In this document: piece after piece, positions 44,294 to 53,397 of the stretch
How positions within the stretch are numbered: position 1 is the stretch's first letter
Layout: each line of letters starts with the position of its first letter
NCBI RefSeq assembly: GCF_000759715.1
Contig: NZ_BBLU01000006.1
Coordinates: forward strand, 62,001 to 126,000
From: Demequina mangrovi
GTDB taxonomy: Bacteria; Actinomycetota; Actinomycetes; Actinomycetales; Demequinaceae
Direction of reading: 5' to 3'
DNA: 64,000 bases
Notes under the pieces: model-generated
What the model saw: the letters and a program-made list of their open reading frames with translations, nothing else
Told to the model about the DNA's origin: nothing
Database searches by the model: none
Translations under genes and position numbers: made by a program

Positions 44294-44854
44294 TCAGGCG
44301 CCGGTGTCGCCGCCGCCCGGCTCGGCCAGGTGTGCGGCGTAGAGCCTCCCGAGAGCGCGTCGCCGCCACCGGATCGCAGGGACGAAGGCCGCCAGGCCGA
44401 TCGCCGGATAGAACACCGCGGAGAAGATCGCGAACCCGATGTCCTGCGGGCCGCCGTCCGGCGGGGCGAAGCCGAAGAACAGGAGCATGACCCCGAGAGC
44501 GATGAGCGCCACGCCGTAGCCGATGCCGAGGCACGACAGCGAACGCTTCCACCACGGGATCTCGCGCAGCAGCTCGCGCCGCAGGGGACTCTTCCGGTCG
44601 AGACGCGCCTCGGTCTCGAGGCCCTCCCGATCGGTCTCCATGCGAGCGAGCTCCGCCGCGATGTGCCGATCGATCGGCCCGGCGTCCAGCCCCTGGTCCG
44701 CGAGCGCGGCGCGCACCGCGACCAGCCGCTCGAGGCGGTGAAGCGTGCGGAGCGAGAACTCTCCGGACCAGGCACGCGCCAGGAGCGCGATGATCGGGGC
44801 GCTGACCGCGGCGATCGCGGTCACCACCAGCTGCCAGATGCTGAAGGTGTCCAC
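44294..44854 (-). CDS. Hypothetical three-helix membrane protein
   Basis: A 186 aa protein that I do not recognise. One membrane helix lies at the N-terminus (residues 7-27), a charged, predicted helical cytosolic region of about 70 residues follows, then two membrane helices (about 107-128 and 140-162) and a short basic tail. GAGGAG precedes the GTG start, and TACGGT lies 8 nt upstream. It converges on the VOC gene and diverges from hisD, so it is a single-gene unit. Confidence 0.65.
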   Translation of the reverse strand: MDTFSIWQLVVTAIAAVSAPIIALLARAWSGEFSLRTLHRLERLVAVRAALADQGLDAGPIDRHIAAELARMETDREGLETEARLDRKSPLRRELLREIPWWKRSLSCLGIGYGVALIALGVMLLFFGFAPPDGGPQDIGFAIFSAVFYPAIGLAAFVPAIRWRRRALGRLYAAHLAEPGGGDTGA

Positions 44855-44961
44855 CGCTCCTCACCGTACGTCACGGCGCTGTACGTCGTGCTGCGCTGGG
44901 GTGGTGGGCCGGATCAGCGCCGGCCCGTCGCCGACGCGGCATCGTCGCGACCACCCCGCAC

Positions 44962-44967
44962 TAGAGT
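44962..44967 (+). promoter_or_regulatory. Probable -10 box (TAGAGT) of a leaderless hisD promoter
   Basis: TAGAGT within CACTAGAGTG lies 6 nt before the GTG at 44974. The surrounding decamer differs by one base from that upstream of hisC and hisH. Confidence 0.5.
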
Positions 44968-44973
44968 GAGGAC

Positions 44974-46278
44974 GTGCTTTCCAGGATCGATCTTCGCGAC
45001 CAGGACCTCAGCGCGCGCGAGCTGCTCGACGTGGTGCCCCGCGCCGACGTCAACGTGGGCGACGCGCTCGAGGTCGTCGAGCCCATCATCGAGGACGTGC
45101 GCGTCCGCGGCGCCGAGGCGCTGCGCGAGCTCGGCGAGCGCTTCGACCGGGTGGTGCCGGAGCATCTGCGCGTCCCGGAGGAGGCCCTCACCGAGGCGCT
45201 CGCGACGCTCGACCCGGCGGTGCGCGACGGTCTCGAGGAGGCCATCGACCGCGTGGGCCGCTTCCACCGCGCCACGGTCCCGCCGCCCGTCGACGTCGAG
45301 CTCGCTCCGGGCGCCGTCGTGTCGCAGCGCTGGGTTCCCGTCGGCAGGGTCGGGCTCTACGTGCCCGGCGGTCTCGCGGTCTACCCGAGCTCGGTGGTGA
45401 TGAACGTGGTGACCGCGCAGGCGGCCGGCGTGCCGTCGATCGCGGTGACGAGCCCGCCTCAGCGCGAGTTCGGCGGTCTGCCGCACCCGACCATCCTCGC
45501 GGCGTGCGCGCTGCTCGGGGTCACCGAGGTCTACGCCGTCGGAGGCGCGCAGGCGATCGCGATGCTCGCGCACGGCGTCGAGGACCTGTGCGATCCCGTC
45601 GACGTCATCACCGGCCCGGGCAACGTCTACGTCGCGGCCGCGAAGCGGGCCGTCAACGGGCTCGTGGGCATCGACTCCGAGGCGGGTCCCACCGAGATCG
45701 CGGTGATCGCTGACAGCACCGCGACCCCGCGGTGGGTCGCGGCGGACCTGCTCAGCCAGGCGGAGCACGACCCGATGGCGGGCTCCGTGCTCATCACCGA
45801 CTCGCCCGAGCTCGCCGAGGCCGTCGAGCGCGAGCTGGGCGACCTGGCCGATGCGACCAAGCACCTCGCGCGCACCAAGGAGGCCCTCACCGGTCGTCAG
45901 AGCGCGGTGATCCTCACCTCGGGCATCGACCAGTCGATCGCGGTCGCCGATGCGTACGGCGCCGAGCACCTCGAGATCCACACCGCCGCGCCGCGCGCGG
46001 TCGCGGCGCGCATCCGCAACGCCGGTGCGATCTTCGTCGGCGAGCACTCGCCGGTGCCGCTCGGCGACTACCTCGCGGGCTCCAACCACGTGCTGCCGAC
46101 GGGCGGCACGGCGCGCTTCGCCTCGGGCCTCGGGGTGACGGCCTTCCTCAAGGCGGTGTCCTTCATCGACTACAGCGCCGAGGCGCTGGCGCAGGTCGGG
46201 GAGAAGGTCGTCGCGCTCGCGGAGGCCGAGGACCTGCCGGCGCACGGCGAGGCGATCAAGGCGCGCCTCACCGACTGA
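44974..46278 (+). CDS. hisD: Histidinol dehydrogenase
   Basis: Catalyses the last two steps of histidine synthesis (L-histidinol to L-histidine) with NAD and zinc. The 434 aa protein contains [48 protein letters not shown], the family signature ([18 protein letters not shown]), the zinc-binding region in [10 protein letters not shown] (His) and [17 protein letters not shown]. Its GTG start is leaderless-type. It is separated from hisC by recQ and mntH, so the his genes here form several transcripts. It converges on recQ with 12 nt between stops. Confidence 0.96.
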   Translation: MLSRIDLRDQDLSARELLDVVPRADVNVGDALEVVEPIIEDVRVRGAEALRELGERFDRVVPEHLRVPEEALTEALATLDPAVRDGLEEAIDRVGRFHRATVPPPVDVELAPGAVVSQRWVPVGRVGLYVPGGLAVYPSSVVMNVVTAQAAGVPSIAVTSPPQREFGGLPHPTILAACALLGVTEVYAVGGAQAIAMLAHGVEDLCDPVDVITGPGNVYVAAAKRAVNGLVGIDSEAGPTEIAVIADSTATPRWVAADLLSQAEHDPMAGSVLITDSPELAEAVERELGDLADATKHLARTKEALTGRQSAVILTSGIDQSIAVADAYGAEHLEIHTAAPRAVAARIRNAGAIFVGEHSPVPLGDYLAGSNHVLPTGGTARFASGLGVTAFLKAVSFIDYSAEALAQVGEKVVALAEAEDLPAHGEAIKARLTD

Positions 46279-46290
46279 CGGGCCCCGGCG

Positions 46291-48519
46291 TCAGCGCACG
46301 CCGAGGACGAAGGGATGGACGGCCTCCGCGCCGGCCCGCCGCAGCAACCGCGACGCGACGGTGAGGGTCCAGCCCGAGTCGGTCGAGTCGTCCACGAGCA
46401 GCACGCGGCGCCGCTCGAGCGCCTCGGCGCCGCTGTCGAGCGCGAGGCGCTTCACCACGCCGCCGAGGCGGATCGCGGAGTTCACGTCGTGGCGGTCGGG
46501 TGCCTCGCGCTCTGCCACCGGTCCGATCGCGCCGAGCAGCGGGACGCCCAGCCAACGCGCGAGCCCGCCCGCGAGATGCTCGACCAGTACCGGCCGCGTG
46601 CTGGAGCGCACCACCACGACGCCGTCGAGCATCGTGCGCCGCTCCTCGGGCTCTGAGGCGTCGGTCCAGATCTCGTCCCAGTCCTGCAGCACGCGGACCG
46701 CCGCGGTGCGCAGCGGGACGGGCGTCTCGCCGTCCAGCGGCCGGCCCTCGCCGTCGCGGGCCTCGAGCAGCTCGCGCAGCGGCACCGACCAGCCGAGGCC
46801 GTCGAGCCTCGCGACCGCGCGCCCCGCGGCGGCCTGCTCGGCCGGAGCGATGCGTCCACGCAGGTCCAGCCCGAGCGCCGACAGGCCCGTGGGCCATTGG
46901 CGTCGCGCGACGATCTCGACACCCACGCGATCGAGACCTGACTGCGCGGACGCGACGGCCTCGGCGGTGGGCGCCGCCGGCAGCGTCACGCCGCCGCACG
47001 CGTCGCAGCGTCCGCACTGCCAGCCGTCCTCGAGCTCCGGATCGTCGAGCACCCGCCGGAGGAAGGCCATGCGGCACGCGTCGGCATCCTCGGGCGAGAG
47101 GCGCTGGTACGCGAGCATCGTCGCCTCCTCGGAGCGGCGCGCGGCCGCGACGCGTGCGTAGCGCTCGGCGTCGTAGCTCCAGGCCTCGCCGGTCGCGATC
47201 CAGCCGCCCTGGACGCGGCGCACGGCGCCGTCGACGTCGAGCACCTTGAGCATCGCCTCGAGCCGCGAGCGCCGCAGGTCCACGCGCGTCTCGAGCGCCG
47301 GCACGGACGTCGGCGCGTCGGGGGAGAGCGCGGCCAGCGTCGCGCGCACGGTCTCCTCGGGCGGGAAGGCCTGCGAGCCGAACCACTCCCAGATCGCGCG
47401 GTCCTCCTTGCCGGGGAGCAGCGCGACGACGGCCCGCTCGACCCCGCGGCCTGCGCGACCGACCTGCTGGTAGTACGCGATCGGGGACGAGGGCGCGCCG
47501 AGGTGCACCACGAAGGCGAGGTCGGGCTTGTCGAAGCCCATCCCGAGCGCCGAGGTCGCGACGAGCGCCTTGACGCGGTTGTCCTTGAGGTCCTGCTCGA
47601 GGCGCTCGCGCTCGGCAGGATCGGTCTGTCCCGTGTAGGACGCCACCTCGAGCCCGGCGGTGCGCAGCTGGGAGGCGACCTCCTCCGCCGCGGACACCGT
47701 GAGGCAGTAGACGATGCCCGAGCCGTCGAGCGCGCCCAGCGACGACGCGAGCCACGCGACCCGCGCGGCGGGGTCCGGGAGGTCGAGCACGGCGAGATGC
47801 AGCGACTCGCGATCGAGGGGCCCGCGCAGGACCAGGACCTCCGCCGCCGCATCGTCCCCGGCCGCGCTCAGCCGCCCGGTCACGCTCAGCTGCTCCGCCA
47901 CGTCGGCGGTCACGCGCGCGTTGGCCGTCGCGGTGGTCGCCAGCACCGGGATGCCGCCGGGAAGGTCGGCGAGGAGCGTGCGGATGCGGCGGTAGTCCGG
48001 CCGGAAGTCGTGCCCCCAGTCGGAGATGCAGTGCGCCTCGTCGATCACCACGAGGCCGGCGTCCGCGGCCAGCCGGGGCAGCACCTCGTCACGGAAGGCC
48101 GGGTTGTTGAGGCGCTCCGGCGAGCACAGCAGCACGTCGATCTCGCCGCGGGCGATCGCGGCGTGGATCTCGTCCCACTCGGTGACGTTCGCCGAGTTCA
48201 CCGTCGCCGCGCGGATGCCCGCGCGGGCGGCGGCCGCGATCTGGTCGCGCATGAGCGCGAGCAGGGGAGAGACGATGACGGTCGGCCCGGAGCCGCGCTC
48301 GCGCAGCAGCCGGGTCGCGACGAAGTAGACCGCGGACTTGCCCCACCCGGTGCGCTGCACCACGAGGGCCCGCTGACGGCGCGAGACGAGCGCGTCGATC
48401 GCGGTCCACTGGTCCTCGCGCAGGGCGACGTCCTCGCGTCCCACCAGGGCGCGGAGCGCGGCCTCGGCGCTGTCGCGGAGGGACGATGCGGGGACGGCGG
48501 GCGCGGGGGACGGGACCAT
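46291..48519 (-). CDS. recQ: RecQ-family DNA helicase with C-terminal phosphoribosyltransferase-like domain
   Basis: A 742 aa protein. The helicase part has RTGWGKSAVYFVA (Walker A), DEAHCISDWGHDFRPDYRRI (DEAH), TTATAN, QVGRAGRG and the RecQ zinc cluster (CRMAFLRRVL...QCGRCDACGG). In place of HRDC domains it carries a C-terminal region ending VVKRLAL...RRVLLVDDSTDSGWTLTVASRLLRRAGAEAV, whose VLLVDDSTDSGWT matches the PRPP-binding loop of type I phosphoribosyltransferases. It is probably a DNA repair helicase with a nucleotide-sensing or salvage add-on. TACCAT lies 6 nt before the ATG. It sits between two his genes. Confidence 0.88.
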   Translation of the reverse strand: MVPSPAPAVPASSLRDSAEAALRALVGREDVALREDQWTAIDALVSRRQRALVVQRTGWGKSAVYFVATRLLRERGSGPTVIVSPLLALMRDQIAAAARAGIRAATVNSANVTEWDEIHAAIARGEIDVLLCSPERLNNPAFRDEVLPRLAADAGLVVIDEAHCISDWGHDFRPDYRRIRTLLADLPGGIPVLATTATANARVTADVAEQLSVTGRLSAAGDDAAAEVLVLRGPLDRESLHLAVLDLPDPAARVAWLASSLGALDGSGIVYCLTVSAAEEVASQLRTAGLEVASYTGQTDPAERERLEQDLKDNRVKALVATSALGMGFDKPDLAFVVHLGAPSSPIAYYQQVGRAGRGVERAVVALLPGKEDRAIWEWFGSQAFPPEETVRATLAALSPDAPTSVPALETRVDLRRSRLEAMLKVLDVDGAVRRVQGGWIATGEAWSYDAERYARVAAARRSEEATMLAYQRLSPEDADACRMAFLRRVLDDPELEDGWQCGRCDACGGVTLPAAPTAEAVASAQSGLDRVGVEIVARRQWPTGLSALGLDLRGRIAPAEQAAAGRAVARLDGLGWSVPLRELLEARDGEGRPLDGETPVPLRTAAVRVLQDWDEIWTDASEPEERRTMLDGVVVVRSSTRPVLVEHLAGGLARWLGVPLLGAIGPVAEREAPDRHDVNSAIRLGGVVKRLALDSGAEALERRRVLLVDDSTDSGWTLTVASRLLRRAGAEAVHPFVLGVR

Positions 48520-48525
48520 CCCCCG

Positions 48526-48531
48526 ATGGTA
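48526..48531 (-). promoter_or_regulatory. Probable -10 box (TACCAT) of a leaderless recQ promoter
   Basis: TACCAT on the minus strand lies 6 nt before the ATG at 48519. Confidence 0.4.
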
Positions 48532-48616
48532 GGGCGGGGGACCGACACGCTCGACAAGGCGCCGGACCTCCGAGCGGGACCGACGGCACGCCGCGCTCGC
48601 GGCGTGCGCGTCAAGA

Positions 48617-48636
48617 AAGTTCGGTTAACCTAACTT
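48617..48636 (+). promoter_or_regulatory. DtxR/MntR-type operator upstream of mntH
   Basis: AAGTTCGGTTAACCTAACTT is a 20-bp palindrome with one mismatch (AAGTTcGGTT / AACCtAACTT), 46 nt before the mntH start. Its length, AT-rich arms and GGTTAACC centre resemble operators of the DtxR/IdeR/MntR metal-dependent repressors. A TAACCT -10-like hexamer lies within it, so binding would block the promoter. Confidence 0.65.
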
Positions 48637-48682
48637 CCTGACGTCGCGCCGCGAGGGAGCGGCGAGGAGAGGAGCGTGCCGG

Positions 48683-49948
48683 GTGTCGCACACGTTGGTC
48701 GAGCGCAACCGCGAGGAGGCCGAGCGCTCGCGCGGCCCGGTGCGCCGCATCGTCACCCTGCTCGGTCCCGCGTTCGTCGCCGCCGTGGCCTACGTCGACC
48801 CCGGAAACGTCGCCGCCAACCTCACCGCGGGCGCGGAGTACGGGTACCTGCTCGTGTGGGTGCTCGTCATGTCGAACCTCATGGCCGTGCTCATCCAGTA
48901 CACCTCGGCGAAGCTGGGCCTGGTGACGGGGCACTCGATGCCCGAGCTCCTGCGCCGCCGGCTGGGGCGACGCGGTCGCCTCGCGTACTGGGGCCAGGCC
49001 GAGATCGTCGCCGCGATGACGGACCTCGCCGAGGTGATCGGCGGAGCCCTCGCGCTGTACCTGCTCTTCGACGTCCCGCTGGTGCTGGGAGGCCTCATCG
49101 TAGGGCTCGTGTCCCTCGGGCTGCTCGCGGTGCAGTCGCGACGCGGGCAGCGTCACTTCGAGTTCGTGATCATGGGCCTGCTCGCGATCATCGCGGTCGG
49201 CTTCATGGCGGGGCTGCTCGTCTCCGACACGCAGTGGGGCGAGGCGGCCGGCGGCCTGGTGCCGCGCTTCGACGGCGCGCCGACGGTGCTGCTCGCGGCG
49301 TCGATGCTCGGCGCGACGGTGATGCCCCATGTGATCTACCTCCACAGCTCGCTCTCGCGCGACCGCCACGGCGTCGGTCACGACAAGCCGCGGCTCGCGC
49401 GGCTCCTCCACGCCACCAAGTGGGACGTGGCGATCTCGCTCGTCATCGCAGGCTCGGTCAACATCGGCATGCTGCTGCTCGCCGCCGGAAGCCTCCGCGG
49501 GGTCGCCGGGACCGACTCGATCGAGGGCGCCCACGCCGCGATCGGGGCCGCGCTGGGGCCCGTCGTCGCGGCCGTGTTCGCGGTCGGCCTGCTGGCCTCG
49601 GGCCTCGCGTCGACGTCGGTCGGCTGCTACGCGGGCGCCGCGATCATGGGCGGGCTGCTGCACCGCCGCATCCCGGTGTGGGTGCGCCGCTCGATCACGC
49701 TGATCCCGGCGCTGGTGCTCCTGGGCGTCGGCGCGAACCCGACGTGGGCGCTCGTGATCTCGCAGGTGGTGCTGAGCCTCGGCATCCCGTTCGCGGTGAT
49801 CCCGCTGGTGCGGCTGACCTCCGATCGCACGCTCATGGGGGAGCACGTCAACTCGCGTGCCACCCAGGTGGCGGCGTGGACCGTCGTGGCGCTCATCGTC
49901 GCCCTCAACGCCGCGCTGCTGATCCTCACGTTCGCCGGTCAGATCTAG
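48683..49948 (+). CDS. mntH: Nramp-family divalent metal (Mn2+/Fe2+) transporter
   Basis: A 421 aa proton-coupled importer of manganese and related metals in the cytoplasmic membrane. It has about eleven membrane helices and the two metal-coordinating segments VAYVDPGNVAANLTAG (helix 1, DPGN) and ATVMPHVIYLHSSLS (helix 6, the MPH motif). The GTG start at 48683 follows GAGAGGAG by 9 nt. The palindrome upstream suggests repression by a manganese- or iron-loaded DtxR-family protein. Confidence 0.94.
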   Translation: MSHTLVERNREEAERSRGPVRRIVTLLGPAFVAAVAYVDPGNVAANLTAGAEYGYLLVWVLVMSNLMAVLIQYTSAKLGLVTGHSMPELLRRRLGRRGRLAYWGQAEIVAAMTDLAEVIGGALALYLLFDVPLVLGGLIVGLVSLGLLAVQSRRGQRHFEFVIMGLLAIIAVGFMAGLLVSDTQWGEAAGGLVPRFDGAPTVLLAASMLGATVMPHVIYLHSSLSRDRHGVGHDKPRLARLLHATKWDVAISLVIAGSVNIGMLLLAAGSLRGVAGTDSIEGAHAAIGAALGPVVAAVFAVGLLASGLASTSVGCYAGAAIMGGLLHRRIPVWVRRSITLIPALVLLGVGANPTWALVISQVVLSLGIPFAVIPLVRLTSDRTLMGEHVNSRATQVAAWTVVALIVALNAALLILTFAGQI

Positions 49949-49976
49949 GGGCGATGCCCGTCGCGGGTCGAGCCGG

Positions 49977-49992
49977 GCGGCTCACTAGACTG
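49977..49992 (+). promoter_or_regulatory. 16-base element shared with hisH; leaderless hisC promoter
   Basis: GCGGCTCACTAGACTG is identical to 52177-52192 and lies at the same distance (5 nt) from the start codon. TAGACT (49986-49991) is the probable -10 box, 6 nt before the ATG. Confidence 0.55.
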
Positions 49993-49997
49993 CCCTC

Positions 49998-51092
49998 ATG
50001 ACCTTGCCGATCCGCCCCGACCTGGCCGGGCTCGAGCCGTACGGCGCGCCCCAGCTCGAGGTCGCCGCGCGCCTCAACGTCAACGAGAACCCGTACGCGC
50101 CTCCCAACTCCGTGGTGGACGCGATCGCGTCCGCGGTGCGCAAGGCCGCCGAGGGTCTCAACCGCTACCCGGATCGCGACTTCCTGGGCCTGCGCCAGGA
50201 CCTCGCGACGTACCTCGCGGCGGAGAGCCACGTCGACTTCCTCGAGCCGCGGAACATCTGGGCCGCGAACGGCTCCAACGAGGTGATGCTGCACCTGCAC
50301 CAGGCCTTCGGCGGACCGGGCCGCAAGGTGCTGAGCTTCGCGCCGACGTACTCGATGTACCCCGAGTACGCGCGCGACACCCTCACCGACTTCGTCACGC
50401 TGCCCCGGCGCGAGGACTTCTCGATCGACATCGAGGCGGCTGCGGCCGCGATCGAGGAGACGCAGCCGGTCATGGTGATCGTCGCGAGCCCCAACAACCC
50501 CACCGGCACCGCGCTGCCTCCCGAGCACGTGAGCGCGCTCGTCGAGGCGGCGGACCGGGTCCCCGGCGGCTGCCTCGTGGTGATCGACGAGGCCTACGCC
50601 GAGTTCCGCCGACGCGGAGTGCCGAGCGCGGCCACGCTCATCCCCGAGCACCCGAACCTGGCCGTGAGCCGGACGATGTCGAAGGCCTTCGCGCTCGCGG
50701 GCGGACGCCTCGGCTACCTCGTCGCGCACGAGCCCGTCATCGACGCGCTCCGCGTGGTGCGGCTGCCGTACCACCTCAGCGCCGTGACGCAGGCGACGGC
50801 CCGCGCGGCCCTCGCGCACCACCGCGAGCTCCAGGCTCAGGTCGACGAGATCCGGGCCGAGCGCGACGACACCGTCGCGTGGCTGCGCGAGCAGGGCTAC
50901 ACGGTCGCCGACTCGGACGCGAACTTCGCGCTGTTCGGTCCCTTCGAGGATCGTGAGAAGGTTTTCCAGGGGATGCTCGCGCGCGGGGTGCTGATCCGCG
51001 TCACGGGTCCCGAGGGTTGGCTGCGCGTGTCGATCGGCACGCCGCAGGAGATGGCGCTCTTCCGCAGCGCCCTGTTGGAGGTCACCGCATGA
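49998..51092 (+). CDS. hisC: Histidinol-phosphate aminotransferase
   Basis: A PLP enzyme that aminates imidazole-acetol phosphate to histidinol phosphate. The 364 aa protein begins [15 protein letters not shown] and shows [41 protein letters not shown] and the PLP-lysine region [18 protein letters not shown]. Its ATG is placed by the leaderless -10 box. It overlaps hisB by 4 nt (ATGA), and the gene between hisB and hisH follows in the same unit. Confidence 0.95.
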   Translation: MTLPIRPDLAGLEPYGAPQLEVAARLNVNENPYAPPNSVVDAIASAVRKAAEGLNRYPDRDFLGLRQDLATYLAAESHVDFLEPRNIWAANGSNEVMLHLHQAFGGPGRKVLSFAPTYSMYPEYARDTLTDFVTLPRREDFSIDIEAAAAAIEETQPVMVIVASPNNPTGTALPPEHVSALVEAADRVPGGCLVVIDEAYAEFRRRGVPSAATLIPEHPNLAVSRTMSKAFALAGGRLGYLVAHEPVIDALRVVRLPYHLSAVTQATARAALAHHRELQAQVDEIRAERDDTVAWLREQGYTVADSDANFALFGPFEDREKVFQGMLARGVLIRVTGPEGWLRVSIGTPQEMALFRSALLEVTA

Positions 51093-51688
51093 GCCGTACC
51101 GGTCGCGTCGAGCGCACCACGAGCGAGTCGAGCGTTCTGGTCGAGCTGGATCTCGACGGCGCGGGCCGCACCGAGATCAGCACCGGGGTCCCGTTCTACG
51201 ACCACATGCTGACCGCGCTCGGCAAGCACTCGCTCATGGACCTGCGCGTCCAGGCGACGGGCGACGTCCACATCGACTCGCACCACACCGTCGAGGACGT
51301 CGCGATCTGCATCGGCGAGGCGCTCAAGCAGGCGCTCGGCGACAAGGCGGGCATCTCGCGCTTCGGCGACGCCCTCGTGCCGCTCGACGAGTCGCTCGCG
51401 CAGTGCGTGGTCGACGTGTCCGGCCGCCCCTACTTCGTGCACACCGGCGAGCCCGTGGGTCAGGCCACGCACCTCATCGGCGGCAACTTCGCGGGCTCGC
51501 TCACCGGGCACGCGCTCGAGTCGATCGCGCACCACGCGGGCATCTGCGTGCACATGCGCGTGCTTGCGGGCCGCGACCCCCACCACATCGTGGAGGCGCA
51601 GTTCAAGGCGCTCGCCCGCGCGCTCCGCTTCGCGGTCGCCAAGGACGAGCGCGTCCAGGGCATCCCCTCGACCAAGGGCGCCCTGTGA
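51089..51688 (+). CDS. hisB: Imidazoleglycerol-phosphate dehydratase
   Basis: Monofunctional HisB (199 aa, no phosphatase domain) that dehydrates imidazole-glycerol phosphate using Mn2+. It has the duplicated metal motifs [33 protein letters not shown], and [32 protein letters not shown]. It sits between hisC and an uncharacterised gene, with 4-nt overlaps on both sides. Confidence 0.96.
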   Translation: MSRTGRVERTTSESSVLVELDLDGAGRTEISTGVPFYDHMLTALGKHSLMDLRVQATGDVHIDSHHTVEDVAICIGEALKQALGDKAGISRFGDALVPLDESLAQCVVDVSGRPYFVHTGEPVGQATHLIGGNFAGSLTGHALESIAHHAGICVHMRVLAGRDPHHIVEAQFKALARALRFAVAKDERVQGIPSTKGAL

Positions 51689-52167
51689 CGGCTGGCCAGG
51701 ACCAGCCGGGGGCCGGGGCCGCGGTCGCCATCGTCCTCACCCCGATCCCGCGGGCCAGGTTCGTCGCGGCGCTGTGCGGCCTCCACAAGGTCGCCGGCAC
51801 GGTGCTCGAGACCAGCGGCGGGCCCATCGTGGTGCTGGACGATGCGGCGGTCGAGGCCGCCGAGCAGGCGGCCCGGACGCTGTCGGGCTTCCTCAAGGGG
51901 GCGCCGTTCCTCCTCGCGCTCGCGCGCGACGGCGAGGTGCAGGTCCAGGAGTGGAGGGCCGGCACCATCGCGAGCCGTCCCGCGCCCGGCCTCGCGCTCG
52001 CGGAGTCGCCCGGCGTGGTGACCACGCTGCTCACCGGCGCGCAGACCATCGACCAGGTGGCCGAGACCCACGAGGACAAGGTCCACGACACCCGCATGAA
52101 CCGCTTCTCCGCGTACCGCGAGCTGCTCAAGGAGACCAAGGCGCTGCGCCGCGAGCAGAAGGGCTGA
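51685..52167 (+). CDS. Uncharacterised protein encoded inside the hisC-hisB-hisH unit
   Basis: A 160 aa cytosolic protein of unknown function, coupled to hisB by a GTGA overlap and ending 30 nt before hisH. The N-terminal half ([62 protein letters not shown]) looks like a small alpha/beta domain, and the C-terminal part is helical and charged ([27 protein letters not shown]). I recognise no catalytic motif. I recall similar small genes at this place in other actinobacterial his operons, but this is from memory. Its position suggests a role tied to histidine synthesis. Confidence 0.75.
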   Translation: MTAGQDQPGAGAAVAIVLTPIPRARFVAALCGLHKVAGTVLETSGGPIVVLDDAAVEAAEQAARTLSGFLKGAPFLLALARDGEVQVQEWRAGTIASRPAPGLALAESPGVVTTLLTGAQTIDQVAETHEDKVHDTRMNRFSAYRELLKETKALRREQKG

Positions 52168-52176
52168 GCCGCCCCT

Positions 52177-52192
52177 GCGGCTCACTAGACTG
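52177..52192 (+). promoter_or_regulatory. 16-base element shared with hisC; leaderless hisH promoter
   Basis: GCGGCTCACTAGACTG contains TAGACT (52186-52191) 6 nt before the GTG at 52198. It is identical to the element upstream of hisC. Confidence 0.55.
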
Positions 52193-52197
52193 ACCAG

Positions 52198-52854
52198 GTG
52201 ACCTCACCTCTCGTCTGCGTCTTCGACTACGGCTTCGGCAACGTCCGCTCCGCGACCCGCGCGCTCGAGCACGTGGGCGCCCGCGTGGTCCTCACGAGCG
52301 ACCGCACCGTCGCCGAGAACGCCGAGGGCCTCGTAGTGCCCGGCGTGGGCGCGTTCGAGGCGGTCATGACGGGCCTCAAGGAGGCGCGCGGCGATCAGAT
52401 CGTCGGGCGGCGCCTGTCCGGGGGCCGTCCCGTCCTGGGCATCTGCGTCGGCATGCAGGTGATGTTCGAGCGGGGCGTCGAGCACGGCGTCGAGTCCGAG
52501 GGGCTCGACCAGTGGCCCGGGACCGTCGAGCGCCTTCAGACGTCCGTGGTGCCCAACATGGGCTGGGCGACGGTCGAGACGCCCGAGCACACCGCGCTGT
52601 TCCGCGGGATCGAGGACGAGCGCTTCTACTTCGTGCACTCGTACGGCGCGCGCACCTTCCCGCTCGGCACCACGGAGGACACCGGGCGTTTCGCCGCGCC
52701 GCTGGTGACGTGGTCGACCGCTGGCGGCGATGCCGATGCCGACCGCTTCGTGGCAGCGGTCGAGAACGGCCCGCTCACCGCGACGCAGTTCCACCCCGAG
52801 AAGTCCGGCGAGGCGGGGCTCCAGCTCCTGCGCAACTGGGTCGCGACGCTCTAG
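52198..52854 (+). CDS. hisH: Imidazole glycerol phosphate synthase, glutaminase subunit
   Basis: HisH (218 aa) hydrolyses glutamine and passes ammonia to HisF, which is not in this window. It is a class I glutamine amidotransferase with the oxyanion and nucleophile region [18 protein letters not shown] (Cys) and His/Glu in [15 protein letters not shown]-terminal [22 protein letters not shown] is typical. The GTG start is supported by its leaderless promoter, so it can be transcribed apart from hisCB. Confidence 0.95.
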   Translation: MTSPLVCVFDYGFGNVRSATRALEHVGARVVLTSDRTVAENAEGLVVPGVGAFEAVMTGLKEARGDQIVGRRLSGGRPVLGICVGMQVMFERGVEHGVESEGLDQWPGTVERLQTSVVPNMGWATVETPEHTALFRGIEDERFYFVHSYGARTFPLGTTEDTGRFAAPLVTWSTAGGDADADRFVAAVENGPLTATQFHPEKSGEAGLQLLRNWVATL

Positions 52855-52903
52855 CCTCCCTGTGCCCCCAGAAGAGGGGATCGCGCGGCGCGGCCCGCGG
52901 TGC

Positions 52904-52909
52904 GAGGAT
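52904..52909 (+). promoter_or_regulatory. Possible -10 box (GAGGAT) of a leaderless promoter
   Basis: The hexamer lies 6 nt before the ATG at 52916. Confidence 0.3.
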
Positions 52910-52915
52910 CACGCC

Positions 52916-53323
52916 ATGAGACCCCTGGTAGCCGCGATGACCGCGGCGGCGCTCGGCGCGATTCCCCTCACCGGCTGCGGGCTCGAGGTCACCATCTGCC
53001 ACGACCTCGAGGTGACGCTCGCGCCCGCCGAGGTGGTGGCAGGTGAGAGTGTCGAGGTCACCGTGGAGACGGTGCGAGCCAACTGCGCCGACCGCGCGGT
53101 CGAGCCCTCCTATGAGGAGGATGAGCCCGTGGTGCTCACGCTGTTCGAGCGCGGCTCCGACCTCATCTCCTCCGATGTCGGGGTGCTGCTCGACGAGGAC
53201 GGGCACGGCACCGCGACCCTCGAGACCTGGACCGACATGGCGCCGGGCGAGTACGTGCTCTACGAGGGCGGGTTCTTCGAGCCCGTGACGGAGCGCGCCG
53301 CTCTCACCGTCACCGCGCCCTGA
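52916..53323 (+). CDS. Small predicted lipoprotein, function unknown
   Basis: A 135 aa protein with a signal peptide ending in lipobox LTGC (Cys about residue 20). The mature part is an acidic, beta-rich domain with two more Cys ([20 protein letters not shown]) and resembles a small immunoglobulin-like fold by its alternating hydrophobic pattern. It has no homologue that I recognise. It lies between hisH and hisA but has its own promoter-like signal. Confidence 0.7.
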   Translation: MRPLVAAMTAAALGAIPLTGCGLEVTICHDLEVTLAPAEVVAGESVEVTVETVRANCADRAVEPSYEEDEPVVLTLFERGSDLISSDVGVLLDEDGHGTATLETWTDMAPGEYVLYEGGFFEPVTERAALTVTAP

Positions 53324-53397
53324 CGGGCGCATCGCCGGGTAGCCTGGACCCCGCCGCATCGGCGTCCATCACAAGGTTGTCCCACGAAAGCGAGACC

